Positions 52,117-60,064 of a DNA stretch of 64,000 nucleotides are shown in pieces; within the stretch, counting starts at the first letter, position 1, and every line of letters begins with the position of its first letter. Origin of the DNA: Gemmatimonadota bacterium. Lineage in GTDB: Bacteria > Gemmatimonadota > Gemmatimonadetes > Longimicrobiales > Gaopeijiaceae. Both the position numbers and the translations under genes were made by a program. The stretch is from the NCBI GenBank assembly GCA_041390105.1, contig JAWKQO010000003.1, positions 620,001-684,000 of the forward strand, written 5' to 3'. Below the pieces are notes generated by a model, which was not told the origin of the DNA, searched no databases, and was given only the letters and a program-made list of their open reading frames with translations.

Positions 52117-52997
52117 CGGGAATCGTTCCTCATCAGGTCGCATCCGTCCGGGTTGTGCTGCGGCGGATAGGCCACTCCCAACGCCAGTTCCAGCGGCGTC
52201 CGTCCGTCCGCGCTGACGGCGACCCGCACGGTCCTCCCCGGGTCGCTCACCAACGTCTGCCCGACATGGAAGTGCAAGTGAGGTTGACCGGCCAAGCCGC
52301 TGGCGCCGCTGCACCCGAGCAGCTGGCCGACCTCCACCCGCTGGCCGACCCGGACCATGATGCCCGCCCTCAGGTGGCCGTAGGTCGCCATGGTGCCGTC
52401 GGAATGACCAACCACCACCACGTTGGCCTTGTCCAACAGCTCGGGGTCCAGTCCGCCCTCCCTGAAGCCGTCCTGCACGTGGACGACCTCCCCGGCCCGA
52501 GCAGCGAGGATGGGCGTGCCCACCGGCATGGCGAAGTCCAACGCGTAGTGCATGCTTCCGAAGTGGCTGTCCCGTCCTCCGTAGCTTTGCGCCAGCCGTC
52601 GCGGCTGCTGCCCGCCGAACGGCAGAGCGTACAGATACTCCGCGTCGGGCTTCGTCAGCGCTGATCCCAGATCAACCTGCAGGACGGGTCGCGCACTCAC
52701 GCTCCGGTCCCGCATGACTTCGTCCATCGTGACGGCGGCCGCCTCTGCGTGGGGAGGAACCACGACTTCCACCGGCAACTCCGAGCGCGGACGCAGATTC
52801 TCGAGACGACTGAAGGACAGTCGCACGGTGGCGGGGACGGGCTCGCGGTTTACGACCCGGTACTGCACTGCGCGAGGCGTCCGCAGGCGCTCCAGGCAGA
52901 CACGCCAGGCACAGTTGGCCGCTTCCGGAGGAGCAGTGGTGCCGCTCGCGCAGGCCGCAGACAGCAGGCACAGTGCGAGGAGTCGCCGTCCGCTCAT
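52113..52997 (-). CDS. M23 (LytM-like) metallopeptidase lipoprotein
   Basis: A 294-aa lipoprotein (MSGRRLLALCLLSAACASG, lipobox SAAC). The C-terminal LytM domain has both zinc motifs: HYALDFAMPVGTPI (HxxxD), followed by VVGHSDGTMATYGHLRAG and HLHFHVG (HxH). The N-terminal region (about 40-150) is an all-beta domain. M23 enzymes cleave peptidoglycan cross-links. ATG 52997 lies four bases into the upstream esterase gene (ATGA), and its own stop overlaps the propeller gene. Cell-wall hydrolysis may support release of the secreted neighbours, which is speculation. Confidence 0.9.
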   Translation of the reverse strand: MSGRRLLALCLLSAACASGTTAPPEAANCAWRVCLERLRTPRAVQYRVVNREPVPATVRLSFSRLENLRPRSELPVEVVVPPHAEAAAVTMDEVMRDRSVSARPVLQVDLGSALTKPDAEYLYALPFGGQQPRRLAQSYGGRDSHFGSMHYALDFAMPVGTPILAARAGEVVHVQDGFREGGLDPELLDKANVVVVGHSDGTMATYGHLRAGIMVRVGQRVEVGQLLGCSGASGLAGQPHLHFHVGQTLVSDPGRTVRVAVSADGRTPLELALGVAYPPQHNPDGCDLMRNDSR

Positions 52998-53839
52998 CGG
53001 CCTTCGGCAGCCTCCGGCTTGAACAACCACCGGAGTGCGTGCAGCGCGGCGGGATGGTAGATCGTGGCGTGCGTCTCCTCGGGCATGTCCCTGAAATGCC
53101 ACTTCAGACCTGCCGGTGCGTCGCGACGCAGGAGTTCAGCCAACGCTCGCGTCAGTCGCGCCAGCTCGGGCTCCGAGCTGCACGCGAGGTAGACGGCGTG
53201 AGCGACGCCCGCACCTGCGATCCACTTGGGAGCCGCCTCAACCAGGTGCTCTCGGTTCCACCACACGCTGGGGTCGAACGCGATGTAGGTGTCGAAAAGC
53301 TCGGGCTCGAGCGCGAGGGTCTCGACCACGAACAGGCCCGCCAACGACTCCCCCATGATGGCGGTCTCGCCCGTGGTGGGATAGCGCGCGTCGATGAGGG
53401 GGAGCAGTTCCTCGCGCAGGAACGCTCGGAAGGCCGCCGAACCCCCCACCGTGGGCGCGATCGTGCGGTCCTGAGGATCGTCGGTCGGGCCCGTCAGGTC
53501 ACGGCGGCGCTGCGTGTTCTCGATCCCCACCAGCAAGAAGGGTCGCATGGTGCCGTTGCCCACCGACACCTGCAGGAGACCGGCAATGTGCAGGAAGTCC
53601 TCCGCAATCCCGCCATCGGGCATGTAGAGGACCGGCCGCGCTGCGCCCGGCTCTTCGTCCCAGGCGGGCGGCGCGTACACGTTGATCCTGCGGGTCTCGC
53701 CCAACGCGCGTGATTCGACGGTGAAGGACTCGCCGATGGAGAGGAGCACGGGCGCCGACGCCTCAACGGAGGCGGATTGACCCAGCACCGGAGCACCGCA
53801 GACCAGGACCCACGCCACCGCAGCGCACAAGGCCTTCAC
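52994..53839 (-). CDS. Exported alpha/beta-hydrolase esterase (Fes/IroE-like)
   Basis: A 281-aa product with signal VKALCAAVAWVLVCGAPVLG. The alpha/beta hydrolase fold of the enterochelin-esterase family: RRINVYAPPAW, PVLYMPDGGIAEDF, MRPFLLVGIENTQRRRDLTG and the nucleophile elbow IMGESLAGLFVVE (GxSxxG), with FDPSVWWN downstream and a plausible late His (EETHATIYHP). The family cleaves siderophore or other esters. GTG 53839 has GGAGGGG 5 nt upstream. First gene of an ATGA-chained three-gene operon. Its divergent neighbour encodes a paralogue. Confidence 0.87.
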   Translation of the reverse strand: MKALCAAVAWVLVCGAPVLGQSASVEASAPVLLSIGESFTVESRALGETRRINVYAPPAWDEEPGAARPVLYMPDGGIAEDFLHIAGLLQVSVGNGTMRPFLLVGIENTQRRRDLTGPTDDPQDRTIAPTVGGSAAFRAFLREELLPLIDARYPTTGETAIMGESLAGLFVVETLALEPELFDTYIAFDPSVWWNREHLVEAAPKWIAGAGVAHAVYLACSSEPELARLTRALAELLRRDAPAGLKWHFRDMPEETHATIYHPAALHALRWLFKPEAAEGR

Positions 53840-53980
53840 TCTGCCCCTCCAACAGGGTCCGAATCGATGACGTCGTCCGGAAGTGTACCCCCCGACCGGC
53901 GCGGGAGTCCCCTCGCTGGCGTGGGAAGCCCCAGCGACGGCATGTTGCCAGCTTCGCTCATGTCCAGGCGGAGGTATCCG

Positions 53981-55174
53981 ATGCGTGCGCTGACCCTGCT
54001 GGCCCTGCTTCTCCTCCCTACGCCGCTGCTGGGTCAAGGGCGCTATCAGGAGGCCGTCCAGATTGGCACCGTGGACTCGATCTGGTCCGCCTCCCTGGAG
54101 GAACAACGGCCTTTCCTGGTCTACACCCCGCCCTCTTACGGCGACGCGGAGCTCACGCCCCAACAGTATCCTGTCCTGTATCTGCTGGACGGAAATGCCC
54201 ACTTCCACTCGGTCAGTGGCCTCATCCAGATCCTGGGCACCGGCGTGAACGGCACGTTCGTGATCCCCGAGATGATCGTGGTGGCGATCCCGAATACCGA
54301 CCGCACACGGGACCTGACACCCACGCACACCACCCTGGGCTTCGACGGCACTCCCGCACCCGGCTTCGAGACCAGTGGTGGGAACGACGCGTTCTTCCGC
54401 TTCCTGAAGGACGAGCTGATCCCCCACATCGACTCGCGCTACCGCACGCTGCCGTACCGCGTGTTCGTGGGGCATTCGTTGGGAGGCATCACGGCCATCA
54501 ATGCGCTGTACTCGATTCCCGAGACGTTCAACGCCTATGTGGCCATCGACCCGAGTCTGTGGTGGGACAACAGCACGCTGCTCCACCAGGCCAAAGCGTA
54601 CTTCAGCACCGCACGGCTGGACGGAAAGGCGCTCTACGTAGCGCAGGCCAATACCATTCAGCCGGACGACTCCATCACCAATCCCCACTTCTCCGCCATC
54701 ACCCAGTTCGATGCCGTGCTGAGTACCTACAACGAGAGTGGGCTGCGCTACGCCTTCCACTACTACAAGGAAGACGACCACGGGTCGGTGCCACTGATCT
54801 CGGAGTATGATGCGCTGCGCTTCATCTTCGATGGCTACAAGGTGCCCCTCCAGCGCGTTCTGGCGCAGCCGACGCTGTTGACGGAGCACTTCCGGAACGT
54901 GTCAGCGCGCTTGGGCCAGAACTTCCAACCCTCCGAGCGCATGTTCGCGCTCCTGGCCCAGGTGGCGGTCGCTCAGGATACGGCCAACGCCCTGGAGTTC
55001 GGACGCATGCGCGTGCAACTCTACCCACAGAGCTCTCCCGCCCATGAAGGGTTGGCTGATCTGCTCGCTGCGCAAGGCCAGACGGACGCGGCGCGCCAGC
55101 ACTACGAGCACGCGTTGGCGCGAAGTCCGGACAGTGAGCGCGTGCAGAAGAAGCTCAGGGAGCTGGGGCGGTGA
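53981..55174 (+). CDS. Exported alpha/beta-hydrolase esterase with C-terminal TPR
   Basis: A 397-aa product (signal MRALTLLALLLLPTPLLG). The hydrolase domain parallels the divergent gene: RPFLVYTPPSYG, YPVLYLLDGNAHFHSV, IVVAIPNTDRTRDLTP, nucleophile in FVGHSLGGITAIN and AIDPSLWWDN, with a late His in KEDDHGSVPLIS. A TPR tail (about 310-397, QVAVAQDTANALEFGRMRVQ, GQTDAARQHYEHALARSPDS) is an addition absent from the neighbour. ATG 53981 has GGAGG 6 nt upstream. The two paralogues share a 141-bp divergent spacer and may be co-regulated. Confidence 0.88.
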   Translation: MRALTLLALLLLPTPLLGQGRYQEAVQIGTVDSIWSASLEEQRPFLVYTPPSYGDAELTPQQYPVLYLLDGNAHFHSVSGLIQILGTGVNGTFVIPEMIVVAIPNTDRTRDLTPTHTTLGFDGTPAPGFETSGGNDAFFRFLKDELIPHIDSRYRTLPYRVFVGHSLGGITAINALYSIPETFNAYVAIDPSLWWDNSTLLHQAKAYFSTARLDGKALYVAQANTIQPDDSITNPHFSAITQFDAVLSTYNESGLRYAFHYYKEDDHGSVPLISEYDALRFIFDGYKVPLQRVLAQPTLLTEHFRNVSARLGQNFQPSERMFALLAQVAVAQDTANALEFGRMRVQLYPQSSPAHEGLADLLAAQGQTDAARQHYEHALARSPDSERVQKKLRELGR

Positions 55175-55175
55175 A

Positions 55176-55202
55176 GGAGGGCGGCCCCCTTGGCCGCCCT
55201 CC
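55176..55202. terminator. Perfect 11-bp hairpin, bidirectional terminator
   Basis: GGAGGGCGGCC (55176-55186) and GGCCGCCCTCC (55192-55202) form a perfect stem with loop CCCTT, two bases after the esterase-TPR stop, between convergent genes. Confidence 0.75.
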
Positions 55203-55214
55203 ACCGCCCTTCTC

Positions 55215-55235
55215 GACCGTCGCCAGCCGACGGTC
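55215..55235. terminator. Second hairpin in the same convergent spacer
   Basis: GACCGTCG (55215-55222) and CGACGGTC (55228-55235) form a perfect 8-bp stem with a 5-nt loop. The right arm ends on the last base of the AraC stop codon, so the two hairpins may serve opposite strands. Confidence 0.5.
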
Positions 55236-56170
55236 TAGTCGTCCGTCGCCGCCTCGAGTGGGATGTGCAGCTCGGTGCGGAGGTCCTGCTCGGGGACCTG
55301 GCCCGGCATGTTCAAGTACACCTCGTACGAGACGCCCTCGGCCAGGCGGTGACCGCTGGCCGGCAGCCATTGCCCCATCAGACGAGACCAGGTGTCGCCC
55401 AACGTCGAATAGGGGCCGATGTGCATCGTGACGGCGTGTGGGCCGCCGGGCAGGACGCGCTCCTCCAGACCTGAGGGGATCAGCGCGGTGTCCCCGACGG
55501 AGATCGCCGCCTCGGAGCGGAGCTCGGGCTCTGGAGTGATCTCCGGATCATCGTGGAACACGGCCAACATCTTCGAGCCGGGGCCGATCAGGCCCGCCTG
55601 GCCGGCGATCCCTCCCAGTCGTGCGAAGGCATCCGAGATGGTGTGGTAGGAGCCGCGGTGGGGTGTGTAGGCGACGCGCAGTGGCTCGAGTGTGCGAACG
55701 GTCACGTCCATGTTCTGTCCCTCGTCAGTGGTGTACAGGTCCTCCCACGCGACCCCCTGGTCGGTGTAGTGGACGCCGCTCCGCGCGGTCAGCAGGCACC
55801 GTGGCACCCACGAAGGGTGATCCCCACAGCGTGCCTCCGCCCTGAACGTCACGGGCGCCATGCCGAACGCGGCACCGAACGCGCGAGTGAAGGCAGCATG
55901 CGTTTCGTAGCCAGCGTCCGCGGCGATCCGAGACACCGTGTGATCGGTGAACGCCAAGGCCCGGGCAGCTCGCTCGAGACGGAGCCGACGATGCAACTCC
56001 AACGGTGTCTCGCCGATCATCCCGCGGAAGACCCGGTGGAAATGGAACTCGGAGGTCGCCGCTCCACGCGCCAGGCCGTCCAGGTCCAGCGCTGAGTCCA
56101 GGCTCGCGACGATGGTGCGGACCGCGTCTCTAACGGCGTCCCGGTAGTACGATCTCGTGGTGGGCTTCAT
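55235..56170 (-). CDS. AraC/XylS regulator with GyrI-like ligand domain
   Basis: A 311-aa Rob-type regulator: N-terminal AraC double helix-turn-helix (about 20-115; LDLDGLARGAATSEFHFHRV, FRGMIGETPLELHRRLRLER, ADAGYETHAAFTRAFGAAFG) and a C-terminal GyrI-like effector domain (about 155-305; RTLEPLRVAYTPHRGSYHTI, YSTLGDTWSRLMGQWLPASG). GyrI domains bind small hydrophobic compounds and drugs. The family often controls efflux or nearby detoxifying genes. The target is unknown; the divergent-oriented esterase at 56291 or the flanking hydrolases are candidates. Confidence 0.9.
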   Translation of the reverse strand: MKPTTRSYYRDAVRDAVRTIVASLDSALDLDGLARGAATSEFHFHRVFRGMIGETPLELHRRLRLERAARALAFTDHTVSRIAADAGYETHAAFTRAFGAAFGMAPVTFRAEARCGDHPSWVPRCLLTARSGVHYTDQGVAWEDLYTTDEGQNMDVTVRTLEPLRVAYTPHRGSYHTISDAFARLGGIAGQAGLIGPGSKMLAVFHDDPEITPEPELRSEAAISVGDTALIPSGLEERVLPGGPHAVTMHIGPYSTLGDTWSRLMGQWLPASGHRLAEGVSYEVYLNMPGQVPEQDLRTELHIPLEAATDD

Positions 56171-56240
56171 GGAGACAACCTACTCGCGGATCTCGCGGCC
56201 GGCTTTTCCTGCTTTGCGCACTTTCCTCCTGCTGTGCGGA

Positions 56241-56262
56241 GGCGGCCCTGGGGAGGGCCGCC
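56241..56262. terminator. Hairpin with GGGG loop, probable terminator
   Basis: GGCGGCCCT (56241-56249) and AGGGCCGCC (56254-56262) make a perfect 9-bp stem with a four-base loop, downstream of the leftward esterase gene (56291) and ahead of the AraC gene. It separates the two leftward transcripts. Confidence 0.6.
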
Positions 56263-56290
56263 AACGGGCATGCCCCGGCGGAGCCTCGCG

Positions 56291-57109
56291 CTACGGAGAT
56301 CGCCTGCGCTGAGCCAACACCCAGGGGATCAGCTCTGGATCGCGAAAGGCACGCGTCCAGACGTCGTGACCGCCGTCTGAGTACTCTGTGTAGCGAGGAT
56401 CGGCACCGATGGCACGCAGGGCAGCGATCATGTCACGAGAACCCGCTACCGGTACGGTCGCGTCGAGTTCTCCATGAAATGCCCAAACCGGAACGGAGCG
56501 GGCGGCCGCGGCCCGTGATGGCTCCCCGGCCCCGCAAACGGGCACCGCGGCTGCGAATCGTTCCGCGCGTTTGCTGATCAGGTCCCAGACACCCATGCCA
56601 CCGATGGACTGTCCCACCAGGTAGATGCGATCCGGATCGATGGGCCGAGCCGCCTCCAACGCGTCGACCAGCTCCAACACGCCACGTTCGAAACGGGAGA
56701 TGTCGTCCGAGCCGAAGGCATCCCAGCGGCTCCCAGCAGGGATCTGCGGCGCCACCACGAAGACGGGAGTAGTGCCCTCGACGGCGGGAGTGGTCCACGC
56801 CTCGGTGCCGTAGGTGTTCCCACCTGAGATCTGTGCCTGGTTGTCCGTTCCTGCACCCCCACTGCCGTGCAGGAAGACGATGAGCGGAAGCAGCGCGGAC
56901 CCCACGCGCTCGGGCACATGCAGTCGGTACCGGAGCGATGTCCCATCCGACGCCACAAACTCACCAGGATCGAACGTCTGGCTGGCCGACGTCGCCACCG
57001 GATCACTGCACGCGACCAGCGCACCGACCAGAGCCAGCAACGCAGCCGCCCGGCGACCCCTTTTTCGAGCCACCGGTCCCGCCGCCCGAGAGTCCCCAGC
57101 CTGTTGCAT
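56291..57109 (-). CDS. Esterase, PHB-depolymerase/LpqC-like, lipoprotein
   Basis: A 272-aa lipoprotein (RRAAALLALVGALVAC, lipobox LVAC). The fold resembles polyhydroxybutyrate depolymerase/feruloyl esterase (LpqC group): LPLIVFLHGSGGAG, FVVAPQIPAG, nucleophile in YLVGQSIGGMGVWD, Asp in FHGELDATVP and His in GGHDVWT. The exported esterase substrate could be a polyester or plant-derived ester. ATG 57109 opens onto a 204-bp divergent spacer shared with the ECF locus. A terminator-like hairpin lies downstream. Confidence 0.88.
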   Translation of the reverse strand: MQQAGDSRAAGPVARKRGRRAAALLALVGALVACSDPVATSASQTFDPGEFVASDGTSLRYRLHVPERVGSALLPLIVFLHGSGGAGTDNQAQISGGNTYGTEAWTTPAVEGTTPVFVVAPQIPAGSRWDAFGSDDISRFERGVLELVDALEAARPIDPDRIYLVGQSIGGMGVWDLISKRAERFAAAVPVCGAGEPSRAAAARSVPVWAFHGELDATVPVAGSRDMIAALRAIGADPRYTEYSDGGHDVWTRAFRDPELIPWVLAQRRRSP

Positions 57110-57155
57110 AGGCGTCCTGCTCCGGCGCTACCGCAAGCCGTCGGGTGTGATAGGA

Positions 57156-57180
57156 GGAACGGTACGCGTAGCTGTACGTG
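57156..57180 (+). promoter_or_regulatory. Candidate ECF-type promoter of the Spy-sigma operon
   Basis: GGAAC (57156-57160), then a 16-nt spacer, then CGTG (57177-57180), resembles the GGAAC/CGT pattern recognised by ECF sigma factors. Initiation would be near 57187, about 127 nt before ATG 57314. Many ECF factors drive their own operon. Single-site match only. Confidence 0.35.
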
Positions 57181-57313
57181 GATGGGTACACCGGGCATTA
57201 CAGGAGGGGGCACCGCCCCCATCACGGGACCGCAGACCTCCGTAAACGTCCACCTCTCCTCGGTGGTACTCCAGAACGACGGCCCACCGTGTCCAGGAGA
57301 CAAAGGAGAGACT

Positions 57314-57793
57314 ATGACGCGCATCGCCCAGAGCGCCCTGATTGCAGCGACCCTGCTGGCCTCCAGTGCGTGTTCGGAGGCGGACTCACAACCGGCCGCA
57401 CTCGATATGGAGGCCCTCGTCGCGTCGGCCCCCGACTGGACGCCAGCCGGCCTCACGGAGGGCCTCGGGTTGGAGCCTGAGCTGCAGGCGCGAATCAACG
57501 CGGAGATGGAACGCCTGCACACGTCGCTGCTGGAACTGGCCGAACGACATGAGGTCGCCGCCTCGCTGCAAGGCGAAGAGCAGGCCCGCTACCTGGCTGA
57601 CCTCCACGACTCCCTGCAGTCGCTCCACCAGGAGCACTACGGCGTGTGGAACAGCCTGCCCGAGGATGCTCGTCAAGCCATCGCGGAGCGGCTTCATGCG
57701 CGCATGGAGGAGCATCATGCACAGATGGGGGTCAGCAGCAGGGAGGCCGGGGGCCTGCACGAGCGCCTGAAAGCGCTACATGGCTCCCACTAG
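57314..57793 (+). CDS. Exported Spy/CpxP-like helical protein
   Basis: A 159-aa protein with a signal (MTRIAQSALIAATLLASSAC; the SSAC site is a non-standard lipobox) and an all-helical mature part (ELQARINAEMERLHTSLLEL, LADLHDSLQSLHQEHYGVWN). A His/Met-rich helix, ERLHARMEEHHAQMG, resembles the metal-binding end of Spy/ZraP/CnrX-type proteins. AAAGGAGAG lies before ATG 57314. It heads the operon with the ECF sigma gene and could be the extracytoplasmic sensor or a stress-induced product. Confidence 0.78.
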   Translation: MTRIAQSALIAATLLASSACSEADSQPAALDMEALVASAPDWTPAGLTEGLGLEPELQARINAEMERLHTSLLELAERHEVAASLQGEEQARYLADLHDSLQSLHQEHYGVWNSLPEDARQAIAERLHARMEEHHAQMGVSSREAGGLHERLKALHGSH

Positions 57794-57816
57794 TCCGTCC
57801 GATGTCGTCGTCGACC

Positions 57817-57848
57817 CGGCTCCTCCACCCACGGGGGCGGAGGAGCCG
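57817..57848 (+). promoter_or_regulatory. Hairpin sequestering the sigma-gene ribosome site
   Basis: CGGCTCCTCC (57817-57826) and GGAGGAGCCG (57839-57848) form a perfect 10-bp stem with a 12-nt loop. Its right arm holds the GGAGGAG ribosome site and the first base of GTG 57848. It could lower sigma translation relative to the Spy-like gene, or act as a terminator. Confidence 0.5.
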
Positions 57849-58432
57849 TGGCCGGCGGCGCCCGGAGCCCCCATGCTGCACAGATGAGCGAAGCCGATGT
57901 CGACGGCTGGGCGCGTCGAGCAAGAGACGGGGACGACGCCGCCTTCGAGACGCTCGTGCGCCATCTCGTGCGCCCGGCGTTGGCGGCCGCCTGGGAGTTC
58001 GTCCAGACCCGGGAGGACGCCGAGGATGTCGTGCAAGACGCCTTCACCCGCGCCTACCAACGCCTTCAACGTTATGATCCGTCTCGCCCCTTCGCGCCCT
58101 GGTTCTTCACCATCGTGCGCAACGCGGCACGCAACGCAAGCTCCTGGGATGCGCGCTGGGACCGGACCCCACTCATGGACGATCAGCTCGCGACTCAAGA
58201 ATCCGACCCGCTGGACCGCATCGACGTCGACCACCGTCTGCAGCAGGCACTGGAGCTGCTCTCCCCCATGCAGCGCGCGTGCTTCAGGTTGACCGAGCTG
58301 GAGGGGTTCGGCCGCGCCGAGGTGGCTGAGATGCTGGGCGTGAGCGCCGCGACCGTGCGGGTTCACATCCATCGCGCACGCGCAGCGCTGCAGACTCAGA
58401 TGGTCGATCTTCGGAGGAGGGTGCCACGGTGA
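57848..58432 (+). CDS. ECF RNA polymerase sigma factor
   Basis: A 194-aa sigma-70 family factor: region 2 (DDAAFETLVRHLVRPALAAA, TREDAEDVVQDAFTRAYQRL, RPFAPWFFTIVRNAARNASS) and region 4 (LSPMQRACFRLTELEGFGRA then EVAEMLGVSAATVRVHIHRA). GTG 57848 is favoured by GGAGGAG 2-7 nt upstream. ATG 57884 would remove 12 residues and fits the alignment equally well. The last bases overlap the next gene (GTGA, 58429-58432), as expected for a sigma/anti-sigma pair. Confidence 0.92.
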   Translation: MAGGARSPHAAQMSEADVDGWARRARDGDDAAFETLVRHLVRPALAAAWEFVQTREDAEDVVQDAFTRAYQRLQRYDPSRPFAPWFFTIVRNAARNASSWDARWDRTPLMDDQLATQESDPLDRIDVDHRLQQALELLSPMQRACFRLTELEGFGRAEVAEMLGVSAATVRVHIHRARAALQTQMVDLRRRVPR

Positions 58433-58806
58433 GCAACGGTGTGCGACGGTCAGGGTCGCGTCTGCCAGACGATCCGAGCTATTGGAGCGAGCTGGCGGCC
58501 CGCAGCGTGACGCACGCGCTGGACGCTCGGCGCGCGGCTGGACGTGTCCCACCGCTCAGGACCTGGTGGGCGGATCTCGCGACGTCGTCGCTCCCGCTGG
58601 CGGCGACTGCCGTGCTGGCGCTGCTTGGGGGCATGTTCTTCATCGAGGACCGCGACGGGAGCCGCGCAGAGCCGGACGACGCGCCGTCGCTCACGCTCTC
58701 GCTCATTCCAGAGGATCCGCTTTTGCGGGCACTGCTCGCCCAGCCGAGCGAGCCCCCTGGGGAGGTGTTCCTGCTGCTGGCTACGACGAGGGAGACTCTA
58801 CCATGA
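58429..58806 (+). CDS. Short membrane anti-sigma factor candidate
   Basis: A 125-aa protein, start GTG 58429. An N-terminal cytoplasmic helix (DPSYWSELAARSVTHALDAR) is followed by one transmembrane helix (about 52-72, TSSLPLAATAVLALLGGMFF) and an extracytoplasmic tail. No HxxxCxxC zinc motif is present, so it is not a ZAS anti-sigma factor. It is identified by topology and by overlap with the sigma gene on one side and the Spy-like gene (ATGA) on the other, as in the CnrY position of metal-responsive ECF loci. Confidence 0.7.
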   Translation: MSNGVRRSGSRLPDDPSYWSELAARSVTHALDARRAAGRVPPLRTWWADLATSSLPLAATAVLALLGGMFFIEDRDGSRAEPDDAPSLTLSLIPEDPLLRALLAQPSEPPGEVFLLLATTRETLP

Positions 58807-59204
58807 TGCGAGGCAAGGCACTGGTGAGTGCCGTATCCCTCCTGGTGCTGGGCGCGGTACTGGGCATCGCTGCCGACCGCCACTTCCACCGTCCGATGCC
58901 ACACCCAGTGGGTGCGGCTGCGCAGCACCGCGCGGTGTTGGAGGCCATGCAGAAGGAACTGCACCTCCACGAGGATCAGGTGCAGGCGATCAACGGCGTC
59001 ATGCGCGAGCACCAGGTCTTTCTGCAAGGAGCCTGGGCAGACCTCCACCTGCAACTCAGCGCGGTGCTCGACACCGTGCACCAGGAGATCGAGGCGGTCC
59101 TGACGCCCGAGCAGCAGGTAGCCTTTCGCAGGTGGGCAGCCGAGGTGGCGGGCATGGACCCGCACGCGACGGGGGAGACGGGCCTACCCCTCACTCCTCA
59201 TTGA
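58803..59204 (+). CDS. Periplasmic CnrX/Spy-like sensor candidate
   Basis: A 133-aa protein with an uncleaved-looking N-terminal helix (MMRGKALVSAVSLLVLGAVL) and a His-rich segment immediately after it (ADRHFHRPMPHPVGAAAQHR, then ELHLHEDQ), then LTPEQQVAFRRW, the Spy/CpxP LTxxQ motif. The order sigma, anti-sigma, then membrane-tethered His-rich helical protein matches CnrH-CnrY-CnrX components. Metal (Ni, Co, Cu, Zn) sensing is inferred, not shown. ATG 58803 overlaps the anti-sigma stop. It ends 13 bp from a convergent gene. Confidence 0.78.
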   Translation: MMRGKALVSAVSLLVLGAVLGIAADRHFHRPMPHPVGAAAQHRAVLEAMQKELHLHEDQVQAINGVMREHQVFLQGAWADLHLQLSAVLDTVHQEIEAVLTPEQQVAFRRWAAEVAGMDPHATGETGLPLTPH

Positions 59205-59217
59205 GGGGAGGCAGCGT

Positions 59218-59925
59218 TCACTCTTCCGTCGTACCCGCGCCCCGCGTCGCGGCACGCAGGAGCGCTCGCTCCGCGATCCCCTCCATCTGCTGGGCACGCG
59301 TTCCGGCCCATCCAGGAAGCTGGATGAGCCCGGCGCCGAGGCCCACCATCCCGAACACCTCCAGGACGAACGCACCACGAATCGCCCCGTCCTTGATGCC
59401 TGTCGCGTAGAGCAGGAACAGCACTGCCCCCATCACGGCCATCATGGTACCCATCATCAAAGCCGCCTGGGCGCTTTCCTTGCGAGTACCCATGCGCAGA
59501 CGGACACCGTCCCCGTCGGGCTCCACAGCCGCATAGAGGTTGCCGTTGCGCCATTCCCGGAAGGCGCCCTCGACACTAAGCCGCCCCTTGGCGTCGAAGG
59601 TGTCCCGCAGATCCACCACCAGCCGGTTCCAGTCGTCTTCGCTGAAGGGACCAGGGAGGTGGACGGAGTGCCCGACGCGCAGGGGGATGGGGCCGCGGCG
59701 CACGGGACCCACCGCCCTCCCGGGTCGCCGGTCGAGCGACAGCGCGGCTTCGGCGACCCGCGCGGGCTCGATGCCCGCCTCGGCTCCGATCTCCTGGAGT
59801 TCCGCCAAGCTGAACCCTGTCCCCTTGGAGGGAAGGGTCCCACGTCCCTCCCCCGCAGGCACGGGCGTCGAAGCCCGCTCGAAGATGGCGCGCACCTCAT
59901 CGTCGTCGTAGCGCCGTTCGGTCAT
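59218..59925 (-). CDS. Membrane protein of unknown function
   Basis: A 235-aa protein. Residues about 1-60 form a small helical domain (RYDDDEVRAIFERASTPVPA, GFSLAELQEIGAEAGIEPAR), resembling a short DNA/protein-binding motif seen at the front of Gemmatimonadota membrane proteins. A beta-rich middle (SVEGAFREWRNGNLYAAVEP) and two hydrophobic helices (about 150-205, ALMMGTMMAVMGAVLFLLYA and GAFVLEVFGMVGLGAGLIQL) follow. GGAGG lies 7 nt before ATG 59925. Not recognised beyond this layout. Confidence 0.72.
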   Translation of the reverse strand: MTERRYDDDEVRAIFERASTPVPAGEGRGTLPSKGTGFSLAELQEIGAEAGIEPARVAEAALSLDRRPGRAVGPVRRGPIPLRVGHSVHLPGPFSEDDWNRLVVDLRDTFDAKGRLSVEGAFREWRNGNLYAAVEPDGDGVRLRMGTRKESAQAALMMGTMMAVMGAVLFLLYATGIKDGAIRGAFVLEVFGMVGLGAGLIQLPGWAGTRAQQMEGIAERALLRAATRGAGTTEE

Positions 59926-60064
59926 GGGTCGGCCTCCGGGAAGCTGCGGGGACGGAAGAGGCTGAAAGTAGCGCCTCGGGGGCGAGTCGAGGAACCGGGG
60001 GTGCGGTCGAGGCAGCGGAGCCAGCAGGGCGGGAGCGGCCTCGCACCGCTCCCGACCCCACCTT

